Origin: Melieria omissa
Lineage: Eukaryota > Arthropoda > Insecta > Diptera > Ulidiidae
NCBI GenBank assembly: GCA_963971225.1
Contig: OZ020269.1
Location: forward strand, 44,909,264-44,973,263
Direction: 5' to 3'
DNA length: 64,000 nucleotides
The notes below the pieces were generated by a model. That model was not told the DNA's origin. It did no database searches and saw only the letters and a program-made list of their open reading frames with translations. Positions within the stretch are counted from its first letter, which is position 1. Every line of letters starts with the position of its first letter. This document shows, piece by piece, positions 45,182 to 57,117 of the stretch. The translations under genes and the position numbers were made by a program.

Positions 45182-45829
45182 CCTTTACACTGTCACTATT
45201 AACATATGTTAATATTTCAATTTTGATTTTGCTATAACTTTTTGGGTTTAAGTCCGATTTTCATGCGGCTTCGGCTCAGTGGCCAATTTGTCAACCTCTT
45301 TCTATATATAGTATGTAATCAGAAAACTAAAAATTTAATTGTTTCCATCTTTTTTTACAAATGAAAATTGTTACCCCTATGTTGGTTACATATGTTAATA
45401 TTTTTCTTCTCATCCGTTTTATAAAGACAGTTTTCATTTTTTGAGCTAAGTTGGTAAAGAAAAACATAAAATGGACTGTGCTAAAGAGATTTTAGGTTCA
45501 CATGTGGAAGGCGGATAAGGGATGAATGGGGTTTTAGCCCCTACAAAGTGGGCGAATTTGTTGCTTCTTTAAAAGAAATGCCATAAATTCTTTTTCAAAT
45601 ATATTCTCATCAAATTTCGTATTTAAGACTTTTACGTAATAGGCTGAAAGGTAAAAGGGATGAATGGGGTTTCACCATTCATGGGGTTTCACCATTCATC
45701 CCTTTTCCCCCTTCCACATGTGAACCTAAAATCTCTTAAGCACAGTCCATTTTATGTTTTTGCTTACCAACTTAGCTCAAACAATGAAAACTGTCTTTAT
45801 AAAACGGATGAGAAGAAAAATATTAACAT
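45182..45829. repeat. TTAA-type end joined to a foldback
   Basis: After TTAA (45178-45181) comes CCTTTACACTGTCACT, then the perfect palindrome ATTAACATATGTTAAT (45198-45213) 16 bp in. A second box TTACATATGTTAAT (from 45387) is about 186 bp further. From 45393 to about 45530 the sequence is inverted at about 45690-45829 (for example CATAAAATGGACTGTGCTAA and partner), forming a hairpin around a 130-bp spacer. The right arm stops inside the palindrome half-site. The opposite TTAA end is missing. Best read as a rearranged piggyBac-like element. Confidence 0.55.
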
Positions 45830-46920
45830 TCACAAGGGCATAGATGGACTATTCTTCGATGGCCGCAAGAATAAAACTTTGACACAAGTTCTCAACGTCG
45901 ACAACAAGTACCACAGAAAATCCATATCGGAAGAACACATAACCAGCCATACGTCTCCGTCATCAGGCTGCAACAAAGTCAGCCAGTCGCTAGTCATGAG
46001 TCATTAGTCGCTAGTTTCAAAGAGTGAAATGCGAAGACAGAAAATATTAAAGTTGTCGGGTGTGACGGCACAAAAGTAAACACGGGACAAATATCGGGCG
46101 TTATTCGTTGCAGTGGCTGATATGTCTACTCCATGCCAATGAGCTGCCCTTGCGCAATCTCTTCCAGTCACTTGATGGCGGGACTACAGGCCCTCATGGA
46201 TTCTCTGGATCTATCGGAAAGCGGCTTATGACGTATAGCGAACAGCCTGTCTCCTCATTTCAACCAGTTAAACTGGCCGAGCAACTATCCAATGTGAACC
46301 CAAATGAGTTGAGCACAAATAAGCGGTATCTACTGGAAATGTGCAATAGCATCAGCAAAGGTGAATGTAGCGTCGATCTGGCAGTGGGAACCCTGGGTGC
46401 CTGAATCATTCACGATGGCTAACGACGGCCAATTGAATCCTCCGATTGTATGTCAGCGACAAGAAACCGTCCAAGAATGTGAAAACGTTGGTCACGTTTA
46501 TCATTCGCGTATATGCTCGGATGTGGTTTGGCACAAAACCCCAGCCATCATGCAAAGAGGGAGATAGGCACATTCACCAGATGCTCGTCAAGTCACGTTA
46601 CCTCAGCCGTAAACTCAAGGGAATCGTTGACCCCGTTATTCACCGTAACGCGAATTTTGCTCAACCGGAGAATCTATACATATACGTGAATTGGGCTTAC
46701 GACGAGCGATGAAGGCCAGAGCAACCGCAGTCCCCAGTGAACGAATACGGAGGTTCAAGTTTCCCGCAAAACTTAACTTCGACGCCGTGGAATACTTCGA
46801 CATGATTGACTGGGCAGTCTGCCCTATTTCGGAACCTCCCGTCATCAAAGCCATGACAGACGCTGAGCTCACGGATCTCATCACGACAGAGGTGACTCCA
46901 ACTTTCATCTTTCGAAAGTT
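45830..46920 (+). pseudogene. Unclassified dispersed-family ORF, C-terminal half
   Basis: Three overlapping frames read as one damaged protein: GIDGLFFDGRKNKTLTQVLN, KYHRKSISEEHITSH; then QWLICLLHANELPLRNLFQS, LDGGTTGPHGFSGSIGKRLM; then KSRYLSRKLKGIVDPVIHRN, FAQPENLYIYVNWAYDERMK and FPAKLNFDAVEYFDMIDWAV. I recall similar proteins as repeated, unnamed genes in insects and other invertebrates, consistent with a transposon-borne or multicopy gene, but cannot name the family. It directly abuts the foldback on its left, so its N-terminal half is lost. Confidence 0.5.
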
Positions 46921-47483
46921 CCTAAGCAGTTTATGCCATGTGTTTATAACTTTGACATCATTAAATACTGTAATTATAAGGGTATTTGATTATTAACTAA
47001 AATTGAAGATGGACTACCTTTGATGTCGCGTAATACTGTGAAATTAAAAGCCGCGATGGAAGATAAAAAAATTTTTTAATTTCTTTCTAATTTTTACACA
47101 ACTTTCTATTGATGTATTGGCACATTTTGAGATATCTAGCTAATTCATATTTCAAAAAAAATTTTGTTTTGCCATTTTCACTCCAGCCTATTATACACTC
47201 CGCGACACTTGATTACGGTCACTTTAAATACTCGTAGGAATATACGTATTTTGTAGGGGTTTGTGGGGTTAAGTATTTTTGTTAGTTTTTTTTCCTAGTT
47301 CTAAAACTAATTTCAGTGGAATTTCAAAGCAATGGGGCGCGGAAAAACGTTAACCATAAAAAGATGGCAAATATATAAATATATATATATAGAACTATCA
47401 AAAAACCTAACAAAAATATATCAGTGAACTTCCAACAAAATTACAACATTTAATAGGAACAATTTTTAATAGTTACAACATAC
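46921..47483. other. No gene seen; intron of the Ogt exon that follows
   Basis: AT-rich. No exon is recognisable. If the Ogt exon at 47484-47667 belongs to a working gene, this stretch is the intron downstream of it on the minus strand. Confidence 0.45.
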
Positions 47484-47667
47484 CGGATTATATTGCAAAG
47501 CCGTTATATACGCTTGTACGGCTGACTCCATATCACGAGCTGCAACCAAGGCAGCTGCTAAGTTTATATATCCATCAATAAAGTCTGGCTTTAGCCGAAC
47601 AGCACGTCTATAGTTTTCTAGCGCTTCTTGCAACTGTCCTCGTTCCTTATACACATTTCCTAAATTG
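47484..47667 (-). CDS. Ogt: O-GlcNAc transferase (super sex combs), one TPR exon
   Basis: O-GlcNAc transferase adds N-acetylglucosamine to Ser/Thr of nuclear and cytoplasmic proteins and is the Polycomb-group gene super sex combs in Drosophila. This 184-nt exon encodes [40 protein letters not shown] and [21 protein letters not shown], two tetratricopeptide repeats of the N-terminal superhelix that are almost invariant in animals. Minus-strand splice sites are ideal: TATTTTCTTCAG before 47667 and CCG-GTATGT after 47484. There is no lesion. No other exon of the gene is recognisable here, so its introns must be long and repeat-filled. The family match is confident; that the gene is active is inference. 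Confidence 0.87.
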
Positions 47668-48365
47668 CTGAAGAAAATATAAAAATTTAAAAAAATGTAC
47701 GTCTGAAATTATTAAATAAATATAAAGAGTATATTATAGCTGATGTTAACAAAGTGTTAACAAATTACTTACATTGAAACTTTATTAATGAAAATATTAT
47801 GTTCAGACTGTAAACTAAAATTTAATTCAGTTACGTAACCAATGCCAAATGTTCTCGGCAGAATGTATTATGCGCCAGTGTTATCTAACATTCGGCAGCC
47901 AATGCTTTTTGCACAGTCAGATTCCATTCGGTCAGACGCAACGCAAGCAGAAGCGGCGTAATCAATTCTCGATGCGATTTTTGGGCAAACGTGAGAATGC
48001 TAAGCCGGCAACGAAGCCCAACCTACCGGTGAGAACCTTTGACGTTGAGAAGCTCATAAAGCCCAATAAAAATCAGAAATAAAGGGAGTCAACGTTTTCA
48101 CCTAAGTGTTCAGATCGCTAAACACTGTCGGTCACGCAGCTCTCAGAAATTAAAATTGTCAATAATATTGTATTGTGCGCGTCCCTTTATGTGTTTATAT
48201 GTACGGATGGCAACCCTGGCCATCCCGAAGGGAGCGACGTACGAACTCCGGCGAATTAAGATCGACAAACTCCGAACTACACCAAAATTAAATTTACATA
48301 TACAACAATTTACATAAACATTCAACATTTAATAAAACCCTATACCAAAAACCGACACAAACACC
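47668..48365. other. No gene recognised
   Basis: An open frame at 47849-48082 (plus) ends in a basic tail (RFLGKRENAKPATKPNLPV) but has no recognisable family and a skewed composition. I do not call it. The rest is AT-rich intron-like sequence. Confidence 0.4.
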
Positions 48366-48605
48366 TAAACACCTAAAAAAAATAACGGGAAACTCGTTTT
48401 CTCTTTCGGTGGCTGTCCTCTCAGCTGGAAATGGCAAACCTCTGAGAGTAAAAATTGCCTATGAAAAAGCTCCCAACCTGCCGTTCGGAACCGGCATAAA
48501 ACTGTAGATCCCTTCCACCCGCGTACAAAACTCACACGCACAACACGGGTGGTTGCGGGAAGCTATTACTTAGTCTCGCGTAAGCGGGCTGTGGTGCCAG
48601 TAAAT
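48366..48605 (+). mobile_element. tRNA-derived SINE, copy 3, head missing
   Basis: Matches the SINE body from ACACCTAAAAAAAATAACGG through GCGTAAGCGGGCTGTGGTGC but lacks the tRNA-like head, as expected from incomplete reverse transcription. No clear target duplication was found. Confidence 0.82.
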
Positions 48606-48610
48606 TAGTA

Positions 48611-49578
48611 GGGGAAAGTGGGGTAATGACGGCCATGGGGTAATGACGGCCATCACCATTTTTGGTACTTAAAGTTGACGTAGGTCTAAACCGTTTACTG
48701 TAACAGAAAGCTTGTTCCGTAAGCTTGTTTTTAAGTAGAAGCTGAAGAGTGTGGATTTATTATAACTTGTAGTTCCAGACCAGTGCCGATACGTAACTAC
48801 TCGAAAGTTTTATAAGGTGTTCAAAATATCGATTATTTCGTCAAAACTTTCAGCTACACAATCAAGGTAAATATGTTAAAATGTTGCTATTGATATTAGC
48901 TTTCTAAATCAAGTAAAATTTGTCATGTGTCTTGCATAGTTTATTTGTACTGCATGCTTGCGCAAAATGAGGTCAGTGGGGGAATGACGGCCACTAGAGG
49001 TGGGGTAACGACGGCCATGTCATTAAGAAGTATTTTTGGAATCCGCATGATGATACTTGTTCATCATTGAGGCCTTTTATGCCATTTAAAGAGATCCACT
49101 GCTTGTCCAGTCGTTCTAGACGGTATAGCTATTCTGCACTATACATTCTCACAAGTCCCAGTCGTTGTATTGTAAGTTTGAGGCATTTTTTTCAATATGT
49201 TTCAATTTCGTTTCTCTTCCGCTTTTTGTGAGCTATCAATAAAGTTACAATTACAAAAATGTCAAATTTCCATTTGTTTTTCTTCACGGAGCCTTTATTA
49301 AGCATTCACAGCGATTTGTGTTGATATTTGTGCGATTTCTGGTCGGTTTTTTTGAGTGGCCGTCATTACCCCACCATTTTTCTAAATGACAAAACCCAAC
49401 TTTTTTTATAGATTCTAATTTTTTATAGTTAAAATCAGAATTTTTGAAATCTGCCGATACACTTTATTAGCATATGTGTTCTAGTTGTGCTCTTAACTCT
49501 GATTTGATCAAAAATATAAATTTTTGGATATGTTTTGATGCTAAATGAAAACTATGCCGTCATTACCCCACTTTCCCC
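48611..49578. mobile_element. 968-bp TIR element of unknown superfamily
   Basis: Inverted ends GGGGAAAGTGGGGTAATGAC (about 24 bp) flanked by TA (48609-48610, 49579-49580). The motif GGGGTAATGACGGCCA is repeated in direct orientation at 48621, 48637, about 48976 and 49002. It is inverted at 49351 and at the right terminus, a cluster of subterminal repeats. No transposase frame is present. The 2-bp TA duplication would allow Tc1/mariner-like or other families. I cannot classify it. Confidence 0.78.
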
Positions 49579-49647
49579 TATTATTATGAATGGTTTGGCA
49601 TATTTGGCATTAAAAAGCATCAACTAATTTGAAGAGGCTTCAGTTAA

Positions 49648-51011
49648 CCCTTCTGTCAATACGAATAATTTCCACCTATCTCCAATACGAAGGTACCCGG
49701 GTACCTTCATACAATTTGTATGGGAAAAGTGAAAATAATTGCGCAAAAATGTTGAAAATCGTTGTTGGCTTATAAAACAACGCGTTATTTGTTGATAATT
49801 CAAGTTAAAAATATTAAACACATATTTATAGTGCAATAATTTTAGCATTTTCGTGTTTTACGTTGTTGCTTACGTTAATCGGAACAGATATAGCACGACT
49901 CATTGGCTTTTGGCCACTGCTTCAAAACCATTTTTAGTGTGAAAATTGTGAAAGCAAGGGAATTTTTTGTCTATTCTGAATTTTCGGCTTCAGCGGGGCA
50001 CACAGGATTTCATTTAAGAAGGCGTTCTGCATACAACTTTTGACCAAAATACCATTTGAAATCAATGCATCACACATAATTTTTGTTGCTAGGAAATATG
50101 TGGGAGTTTGAACCAGCAATTCCCCCTCATGTCACCTTTCAAGATATTCTCCACAGCATCTGGTTTTGTTTGTGGTATCTAATTTATGTTTGCTGCCAAG
50201 GTGCAAATATTGAGCATGCAATGAAATGGGCCAATATTTGAGCCATAACGTATAGCGACCTTTGTACAATTGTAAATGCGAAAGACTTTTAATTTCGGGT
50301 TGTCCCCTGGCACTGCTTTGCCGTGGTGCATAGTTGAAAGAACCACCCAGCTTCATTGATCTTTGGAAAGTAAAACTCCAAAGATTTTGTCGCTGTAAAA
50401 ACGACTTTAGGGGTCGAGTATTACTTTTTAACACCAGATTTGTGAAATTTTTTGTGAAAAGGTATTCCGTCAGCGCTTAAGAAGTAAAAAGATTATCCGT
50501 TGCAGCATAGCGGACGTAAGATTTAAAGCTTTGAATAAATATTTTTTAATAACAATTTTACGCCTACTTTGGCAATTGCCTACTTAGTTTTTCAGAGTAA
50601 ACTTCTCCTTTCAAAGGTTTAAACATCTTAGAGCAACACCCATCTGAAGTCGATGACTCCGATCGGATGTCCTAAATTTAACTTATCTTTGAATATAACT
50701 TTGATTTCAAATTTGAAATTTGGTGCACTTGAATATGAAAGATTAATTTCACGTTGAAACTGTATTGTTTTACTGTATTTTGTATGAAGGTACCCGGGTA
50801 CCTTCGTATAGAACAAAGGGGTAGTGTTCAAAATTTGGTTCTAAAAGTTATACAGAAAACGTTTTTTTTCTATATAAGTTATCTAATAGCTAGTCAATTG
50901 ATATTTAGGAAGATATTAAAAATACCAGCATAGCGTTCCTTGGCCGAAAGTAGGTTATTTTTACTTCAAAAATGCAATAGGTACCCAGGTACCTTCGTAT
51001 TGACAGAAGGG
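49648..51011 (-). mobile_element. piggyBac-like non-autonomous element, copy 2
   Basis: Inverted copy of the element at 11227-12648: 1364 bp, TTAA at 49644-49647 and 51012-51015, ends CCCTTCTGTCAATACGAA. Boxes GGTACCCGGGTACC lie at 49692-49705 (44 bp from this end) and 50789-50802, with GGTACCCAGGTACC at 50980-50993 (18 bp from the other end). Spacing is the same as in copy 1. Small indels distinguish the copies. Non-coding. Confidence 0.85.
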
Positions 51012-51015
51012 TTAA

Positions 51016-52413
51016 TAACAAAAATCTGACATTAACAGCAAAGCATAGCATTTGAGGGGGTATGGTATGGGGCTGCATGTCTAGTAAAGGAGTGAGCAGG
51101 CTGTGTTGTTTTATTTAGAAATGGTTCCGAGGGGTTATTTACATATTCTAAAAGCTTATGCAAGCCAAGGTTTCAAAATGTTGATCAGGTTCCAACATTT
51201 CATTCAACTTTACGATGAGCTTAAGGTGCAATGCATACGATGCGAAGCTATGTTTGCTATTAACTAACTCAACAAAGTTGAAAAAGTTCCTCCGTAGTCA
51301 CCTAACGTGCATCTAATTGAGCAAGGGATTTACTTGAACCCTGAGCCCAACAACACTCTATCTTCAAAGATATAGTTAATTAATATAACAATTCAAGGAT
51401 ATAACAAAATATCCGCTGAAACAACACCGAATGTAATAAAATATACGCCAAAACTTCTGCAGGGAGTTCGAGCGAGAAAAGAATATTCACAAAGTTATTA
51501 ATTTTTGGACAAAACTTAGTTTCAATTACATTTGAACTACATAACCTTATCTGGTACGCAAACTTTTTCTGAGGTGAATTCGTAACATATTTTGTTTTTG
51601 GCCCTTCTTTTACAATTTGGTCAAGTTTTTGATATTTTTATTTAAATGGAATAAAATAACTAACTTTATGGAAGAAAAAAAAAAAAATTTTGTTTTTGAA
51701 AAATTACTTTTAGTGATTTATTTTTATGTAAAAAAACTACGTACCCCTTGTACGAAAACTTATTCTGACTAGTGTATATGTTGTTACAATATTATTGTAA
51801 TTTTTAGTTTAGCAATCAGCTAACCAACGCCATCATTAAAACAAAAATTTCGAAAAAAAGGAGATAAATGCACAAGTAAATATAATTTAATTTTTCTGTT
51901 CAATTTTTTATGTCCATAAAACACAATAGTTGTAATTTAGGTTAAAATATGTTATTTGTAAATGCGTATGCAATTGAATTTTAAAAACCATTCGAAAAAG
52001 ACAAAAATATGCGTGATTTGATCATTTTTCGTGCTGATTGCATACTTTTAGGCATAAATAAAATAAATTTTGTCGAAAAATACGTGTTCAGACCACTTTT
52101 CAAATTGAATTATTTTTTGAGATCGGAAGATATCGGAGGATGTAATTACATTAACCGACAAAAAAAGAATGCTTCTTAAAATAAAAAAATCCAGGAACAT
52201 ACTTTCACATACTTTTTAGATATTTTCTTCTAAGTTTTGCCAATTTTCAGATTTTTAATTTAGAAAAATATTTTATTTTATTTTAGCAACTTCTTGGTAA
52301 CCATGTATTTTTACAATTTTTACTCAACAGAAAATATGGAATTAAATGTTTTTTAGAAAAAAGTTTCAACTTTGAGCCGCTTTTGCACAGACACTAATTA
52401 CATTTTTGGATTT
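51016..52413. other. No gene recognised
   Basis: About 1.4 kb of very AT-rich sequence with long poly(A) and poly(T) runs. No reading frame, repeat family or RNA gene is identified. Confidence 0.45.
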
Positions 52414-52859
52414 TTTTGGCGGTCTTCTGCCTACCTTATGGCCACCGCTAGCGGTTGGATGTCCGACGGCAAACGGTGGCTAAAGGGCTGGCAGAATGTC
52501 ACTAGACCTCCTCGTGGTGGCCGCTGGAAACAGCCACCCGGGTGTGGTCATGTCTCCTCCCGGGTGGCTGGCTAACTAGTCACGCTTTCCCCTCCATTTC
52601 TCCCACCTGCTATTATCCTCTCGTACCAACATCCTTACCCCCCCTAATCCAGGGTGTCATGTGATCCGTGCCCATTGGATGGTTTGCAGCCAGGGGTATC
52701 CGGCTGTATTCTAACGGAACCTATCCGATACCGGTCCGCCTCGGATAGTATGAAGGACTTACCATGATACAGGGCTCTGTCATGGCTGACCTTTCCCTTT
52801 CCCCTATATTACCATAGGCCACCGAAACGCCTTGTCGGAGTAGGTGGCCGAAGAACCAG

Positions 52860-54044
52860 ATGATGATGAGCACCTTAAAACTCGCCTCGGATGGAAAGGA
52901 CGAAGGACAGACCGACGTCAATACTCAGCGTGACGCTGAAAACCAGGCCAAGGGCGGTTGGAGAGACCAACCGTCTCAAGGTCACATGGACAGTGATTGT
53001 TCACAATCAAGCCTGACCACGGTGTCCACTTTGGCCGTCTCACTTAAGAGAAAGCGGTTGACGACTTCTCAAAAGAAGAGACTTCGGAAGCTGATGGCGG
53101 GTGGTAAGCTGTACGAGGTTGCTCTGAAGGTGGTCCTAGAGGACAACACTGAAGCAAAGACGGACGGCAGCAGTAGCAAAAAGGAAGCGGCACAACCCGC
53201 TCCCAAAAGGATGAAGATAGGTCCATCCTACGCCGAAGCTGCTGCTGCAATCGAAGTAGGTATTCTTCCAGAAGAATATCCGAACATCCATCTCGATCTG
53301 GAGGGGCAGAAAGATGTCGAGAAGGCCATCAAGGAGGAACTGCATAAGCTCCCCGTTGATGGTCCTCAAATCCGCTTTCTAGGCTGCTCCTTCAAACCGG
53401 GATGGATCACCGTGAACTGTGCCGATGAGGCGTCGAAGAACTGGCTCAAGGAGGTGATGCCAAAAATTCAACCAGGAAACAAAAAGCTGCAGCTGGTGGA
53501 GGGAATTAATATTCCCAAACCCAACATTGCCTCGGCTTTCTTTCCTGGTTGCTCCCTCCCGGCCGATGAAATACTTCGAATGCTTCGAATGTAGAACCGC
53601 TCATTACCCACGGGCAACTGGAAAGTAATGAACGGAACTGTTACGGCACAAGGATCGGCGCTAACGCTGGCCATTGATGATGTGTCGGCCCGCTTGCTTG
53701 CTGAGCTGAACGACCTCCCTTTCTTTGAGCTGGGAAGGATTCAGTTCCGGGTGCGGCGTGAGCAAGGGTCAAAACCATCAGTGACCAGTGATGGTGGGAC
53801 GACGACGAACAGGACTCTCCAGATTAGAGTGGATGACGAAAGACCGTCCACAACAATGAGACCTGTAAAGAATGCCTCAACTAAACCCGTCCGGAAGACT
53901 CAATTGTCTGGAAAGGATAATCCGTCCAGGCAACTGAGCCTTTTGGATAAGTCTGCAAACACCCCGAGCAGCAATGAACGGGTGCAGACAAGGGGTAGAG
54001 GGGGCAAGCGAGCAGGTACTCATACCAAAGGCCCCCATGAATAA
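52860..54044 (+). pseudogene. LOA-type LINE ORF1, one in-frame stop
   Basis: ORF1 protein. The first block has IRFLGCSFKPGWITVNCADE, KNWLKEVMPKIQPG and IASAFFPGCSLPADEILRML (DUF4780-like). A TAG at 53592-53594 breaks it, and the same frame continues NRSLPTGNWKVMNGTVTAQG and FFELGRIQFRVRREQG to a basic tail and the stop at 54042-54044. The ORF2 ATG at 54040 overlaps the stop region (ATGAATAA). This arrangement suggests coupled translation of ORF2. Confidence 0.75.
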
Positions 54045-55008
54045 TATGAAGATTGTCCAGATCAATCTCCATAGGGCACAGGCAGCGTCAGCTGTCTTGG
54101 CTAGGACCATCAACACCTACGGTCCTAGCATAGCTTTGGTGCAGGAACCGTGGACCAGCACCAACAATGAGATCCTGGGCCTCTCACAGTCAGGCAATGT
54201 ACTGTGGTGTCAATCTACTGATAGGCCTAGAACGTGTATTGTGTTTAATGGCATTTCTTTCTTCCCGTTGACAGATTTTGTTACGCCAGATCTGTGCGCG
54301 GCCAAGATCAATTGCAACTCCAGGGAATTGATCATAGCGTCAGCATACTTCCCTGGAGATGTGCCCGAATGTCCCACGACTATAGAAGAACAGCTTGTTG
54401 CTTATGCTAGGGACAATAGTCTAGAGCTGATCCTAGGGTGTGACGCGAACGCCCATCACACTATCTGGGGAAGCACGGACACCAACGCTAGCGGTGAGTC
54501 ATTATTCGATTATATACTCTCACTAGACTTAAGTATATGCAATGTCGGAGGTAGTCCGACGTTCATAACTAGAACTAGGGAAGAGGTGCTAGACCTTACC
54601 CTAACTACTTCTCTATCGAAATCACTTGCCAGCAACTGGCGAGTATCCGAAGAGCCCTCATGTTCTGACCATAGACATATAAGGTTTAGGCTAGGTGACA
54701 AGTCACTGACTGCCGTGTCCTTTAGGCCAAAAAGGCAGACCGACTGGGACAGCTATTGTCACCAGTTAAGGCACGACATCACTACACAACTTGAAAACAG
54801 AGTTGACACAATAGATAGGCTGGAAAGGGCATCCAGGAAACTCCAGGAAGTCGTAGTGAACGCCTATGAAGAAAACTGTCCCTTAAAAACTAAAACTTTT
54901 AAAAGACAGACACCTTGGTGGAGCAGTCATCTTAGCTTGCTAAGGAAGGGAGTACGGAAACTATTCAATAGGGCCAAGCGGAATAACGACTGGCAAACCT
55001 ACTCCGAT

Positions 55009-57117
55009 AATAATAATAACACAGTACAACAGTAAAAAAAACCCGCGGAGTTTCTCAACTGTTCCTTATATTTTCGGAGTCGCTGATCACGAATATGTAA
55101 TTATTTTTTTCGGGTCACCTCTAGTTTGGGTTTTACAGGGTCTTGAAGTTACAGGCTACACCCCAACTAAAAAACTTAATTTAAATGGTTGAACTTATCC
55201 TAGTCTAACAATATTGGTATCAAAAGAAAGGGAATTATATCTCCAACTCAAATCAAATAATTTTTTTGTAATTATCCTGGCGGAAGGATATAAAAATGTC
55301 CTTTTAAGAGTGTATCCTTTATTATCCTGGAAGTCTTTCTGCCAAAAAATTTGAAAAAAATATATTACAAAACCCTTACCATGCACCAACACATTGTGAA
55401 ATTTCATGTTGATCAGTCCATTGGTTCGGCTGAAAAAAATTGTTGAAATTTATTTCAACTCAAAAACTTAAATCATTCCAAAATTTTTCACAGTGCAAAC
55501 AATTTCAACTCTTCACAAAAACCCGCCCACTTTCTGAACTGTTCCTTATAATCCCGGAGCTGCTGATCACGAGTATGTAATTTTTTTTTTTGGGTCACCT
55601 CTAGTTTGGTTTTTACAAGGCCTTGAAGTTGCCAACAACACCCACCTTGAAAACGAATTTCAATTGTTGAACTCATCTTAGTCCAACAATATTAGTATCA
55701 AATTAAGGAGAATCAAGTCTTTAGCCCAAATCCATGTCAATGTCAATATTACGTTATATTTTGTACAATTTTTGAACTAGAAAACATTGCAACAGTCGTG
55801 TTTATTTAATATAATACAAGGACAAGTAATTGGTACTAAACTTATTTGGTAAGCTAACAGTATATTAAATTTTAAAATTGACTTGAAGCCCATGACAAAG
55901 CTGAGTCGATGGCGTAAGCTTCAGCTTGGTACACTGTGCAAGCATGTGTTTGTGAACAATTACTTGTCCTTGTATTATATTAAATAAACACGACTGTTGC
56001 AATGTTTTCTAGTTCAAAAATTGTACAAAATATAACGTAATATTGACATTGACATGGATTTGGGCTAAAGACTTGATTCTCCTTAATTTGATACTAATAT
56101 TGTTGGACTAAGATGAGTTCAACAATTGAAATTCGTTTTCAAGGTGGGTGTTGTTGGCAACTTCAAGGCCTTGTAAAAACCAAACTAGAGGTGACCCAAA
56201 AAAAAAAATTACATATTCGTGATCAGCAGCTCCGGGATTATAAGGAACAGTTCAGAAACTGGGCGGGTTTTTGTGAAGAGTTGAAATTGTTTGCACTGTG
56301 AAAAATTTTGGCATGATTTAAGTTTTTGAGTTGAAATAAATTTCAACAATTTTTTTCAGCCGAACCAATGGACTGATCAACATGAAATTTCACAATGTGT
56401 TGGTGCATGGTAAGGGTTTTGTAATATATTTTTTTCAAATTTTTTGGCAGAAAGACTTCCAGGATAATAAAGGATACATTCTTAAAAGGACATTTTTATA
56501 TCCTTCCGCCAGGATAATTACAAAAAAATTATTTGATTTGAGTTGGAGATATAATTCCCTTTCTTTTGATACCAATATTGTTAGACTAGGATAAGTTCAA
56601 CCATTTAAATTAAGTTTTTTAGTTGGGGTGTAGCCTGTAACTTCAAGACCCTGTAAAACCCAAACTAGAGGTGACCCGAAAAAAATAATTACATATTCGT
56701 GATCAGCGACTCCGAAAATATAAGGAACAGTTGAGAAACTCCGCGGGTTTTTTGAAAATCGCAAAATTGTTGTACTGTGTAATTAATAATAATTGATTGG
56801 CACGACAGCCCGCTTACGCGAGACTAAGGCCTAGCTTCCCGCAACCACCCGTGTTGTGCGTGTGAATTTTGTACGCGGGTGGAAGGGACCTACAGTTTTA
56901 TGCCGGTTCCGAACGGCAGGTTGGGAGCTTTTTCATAGGCAATTTTTACTCTCAGAGGTTTGCCATTTCCAGCTGAGAGGACAGCCACCGAAAGAGAAAA
57001 CGAGTTTCCCGTTATTTTTTTAGGTGTTACTACATGCAGTATTCGATCTTGCGTCGCTCTGCATGCGACTCGTTGGACCGCGCACTAACCAACTGAGCCA
57101 CGGCGGCGGTCCTACCT
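55009..57117 (-). mobile_element. tRNA-derived SINE, copy 4, with a foldback in its tail
   Basis: Minus-orientation SINE: head at 57040-57110 (complement of TGGCTCAGTTGG), body 56790-57020, AT tail split between 55009-55019 and 56780-56800. The 12-bp target duplication ACCTACTCCGAT lies at 54997-55008 and 57118-57129 inside LINE ORF2. Removing everything between restores WQTYSDALTKYNKEIKK, matching LINE copy 1. Confidence 0.88.
55020..56779. mobile_element. 1.76-kb foldback element with 0.8-kb arms
   Basis: Terminal CACAGTACAACA at 55020 is inverted at 56768-56779. Left arm 55020-55832 and right arm 55959-56779 are nearly perfect inverted copies around a 126-bp spacer; short frames in the two arms differ by one or two residues. 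Each arm holds two diverged tandem units of about 469 bp (CACAGT starts at 55020 and 55489). It inserted in the AT tail of a SINE. No transposase is present. A read-through transcript would form a very long hairpin. Confidence 0.88.

Noticed and set aside
47849..48082. 77-codon plus-strand frame near the Ogt exon
   Set aside because: No recognisable family and no splice context or conservation that I can see. It is probably chance.
55195..56594. Pairs of nearly identical 62- and 70-codon frames
   Set aside because: They are the two arms of one foldback read on opposite strands. Composition and the surrounding non-coding repeats do not suggest a protein.
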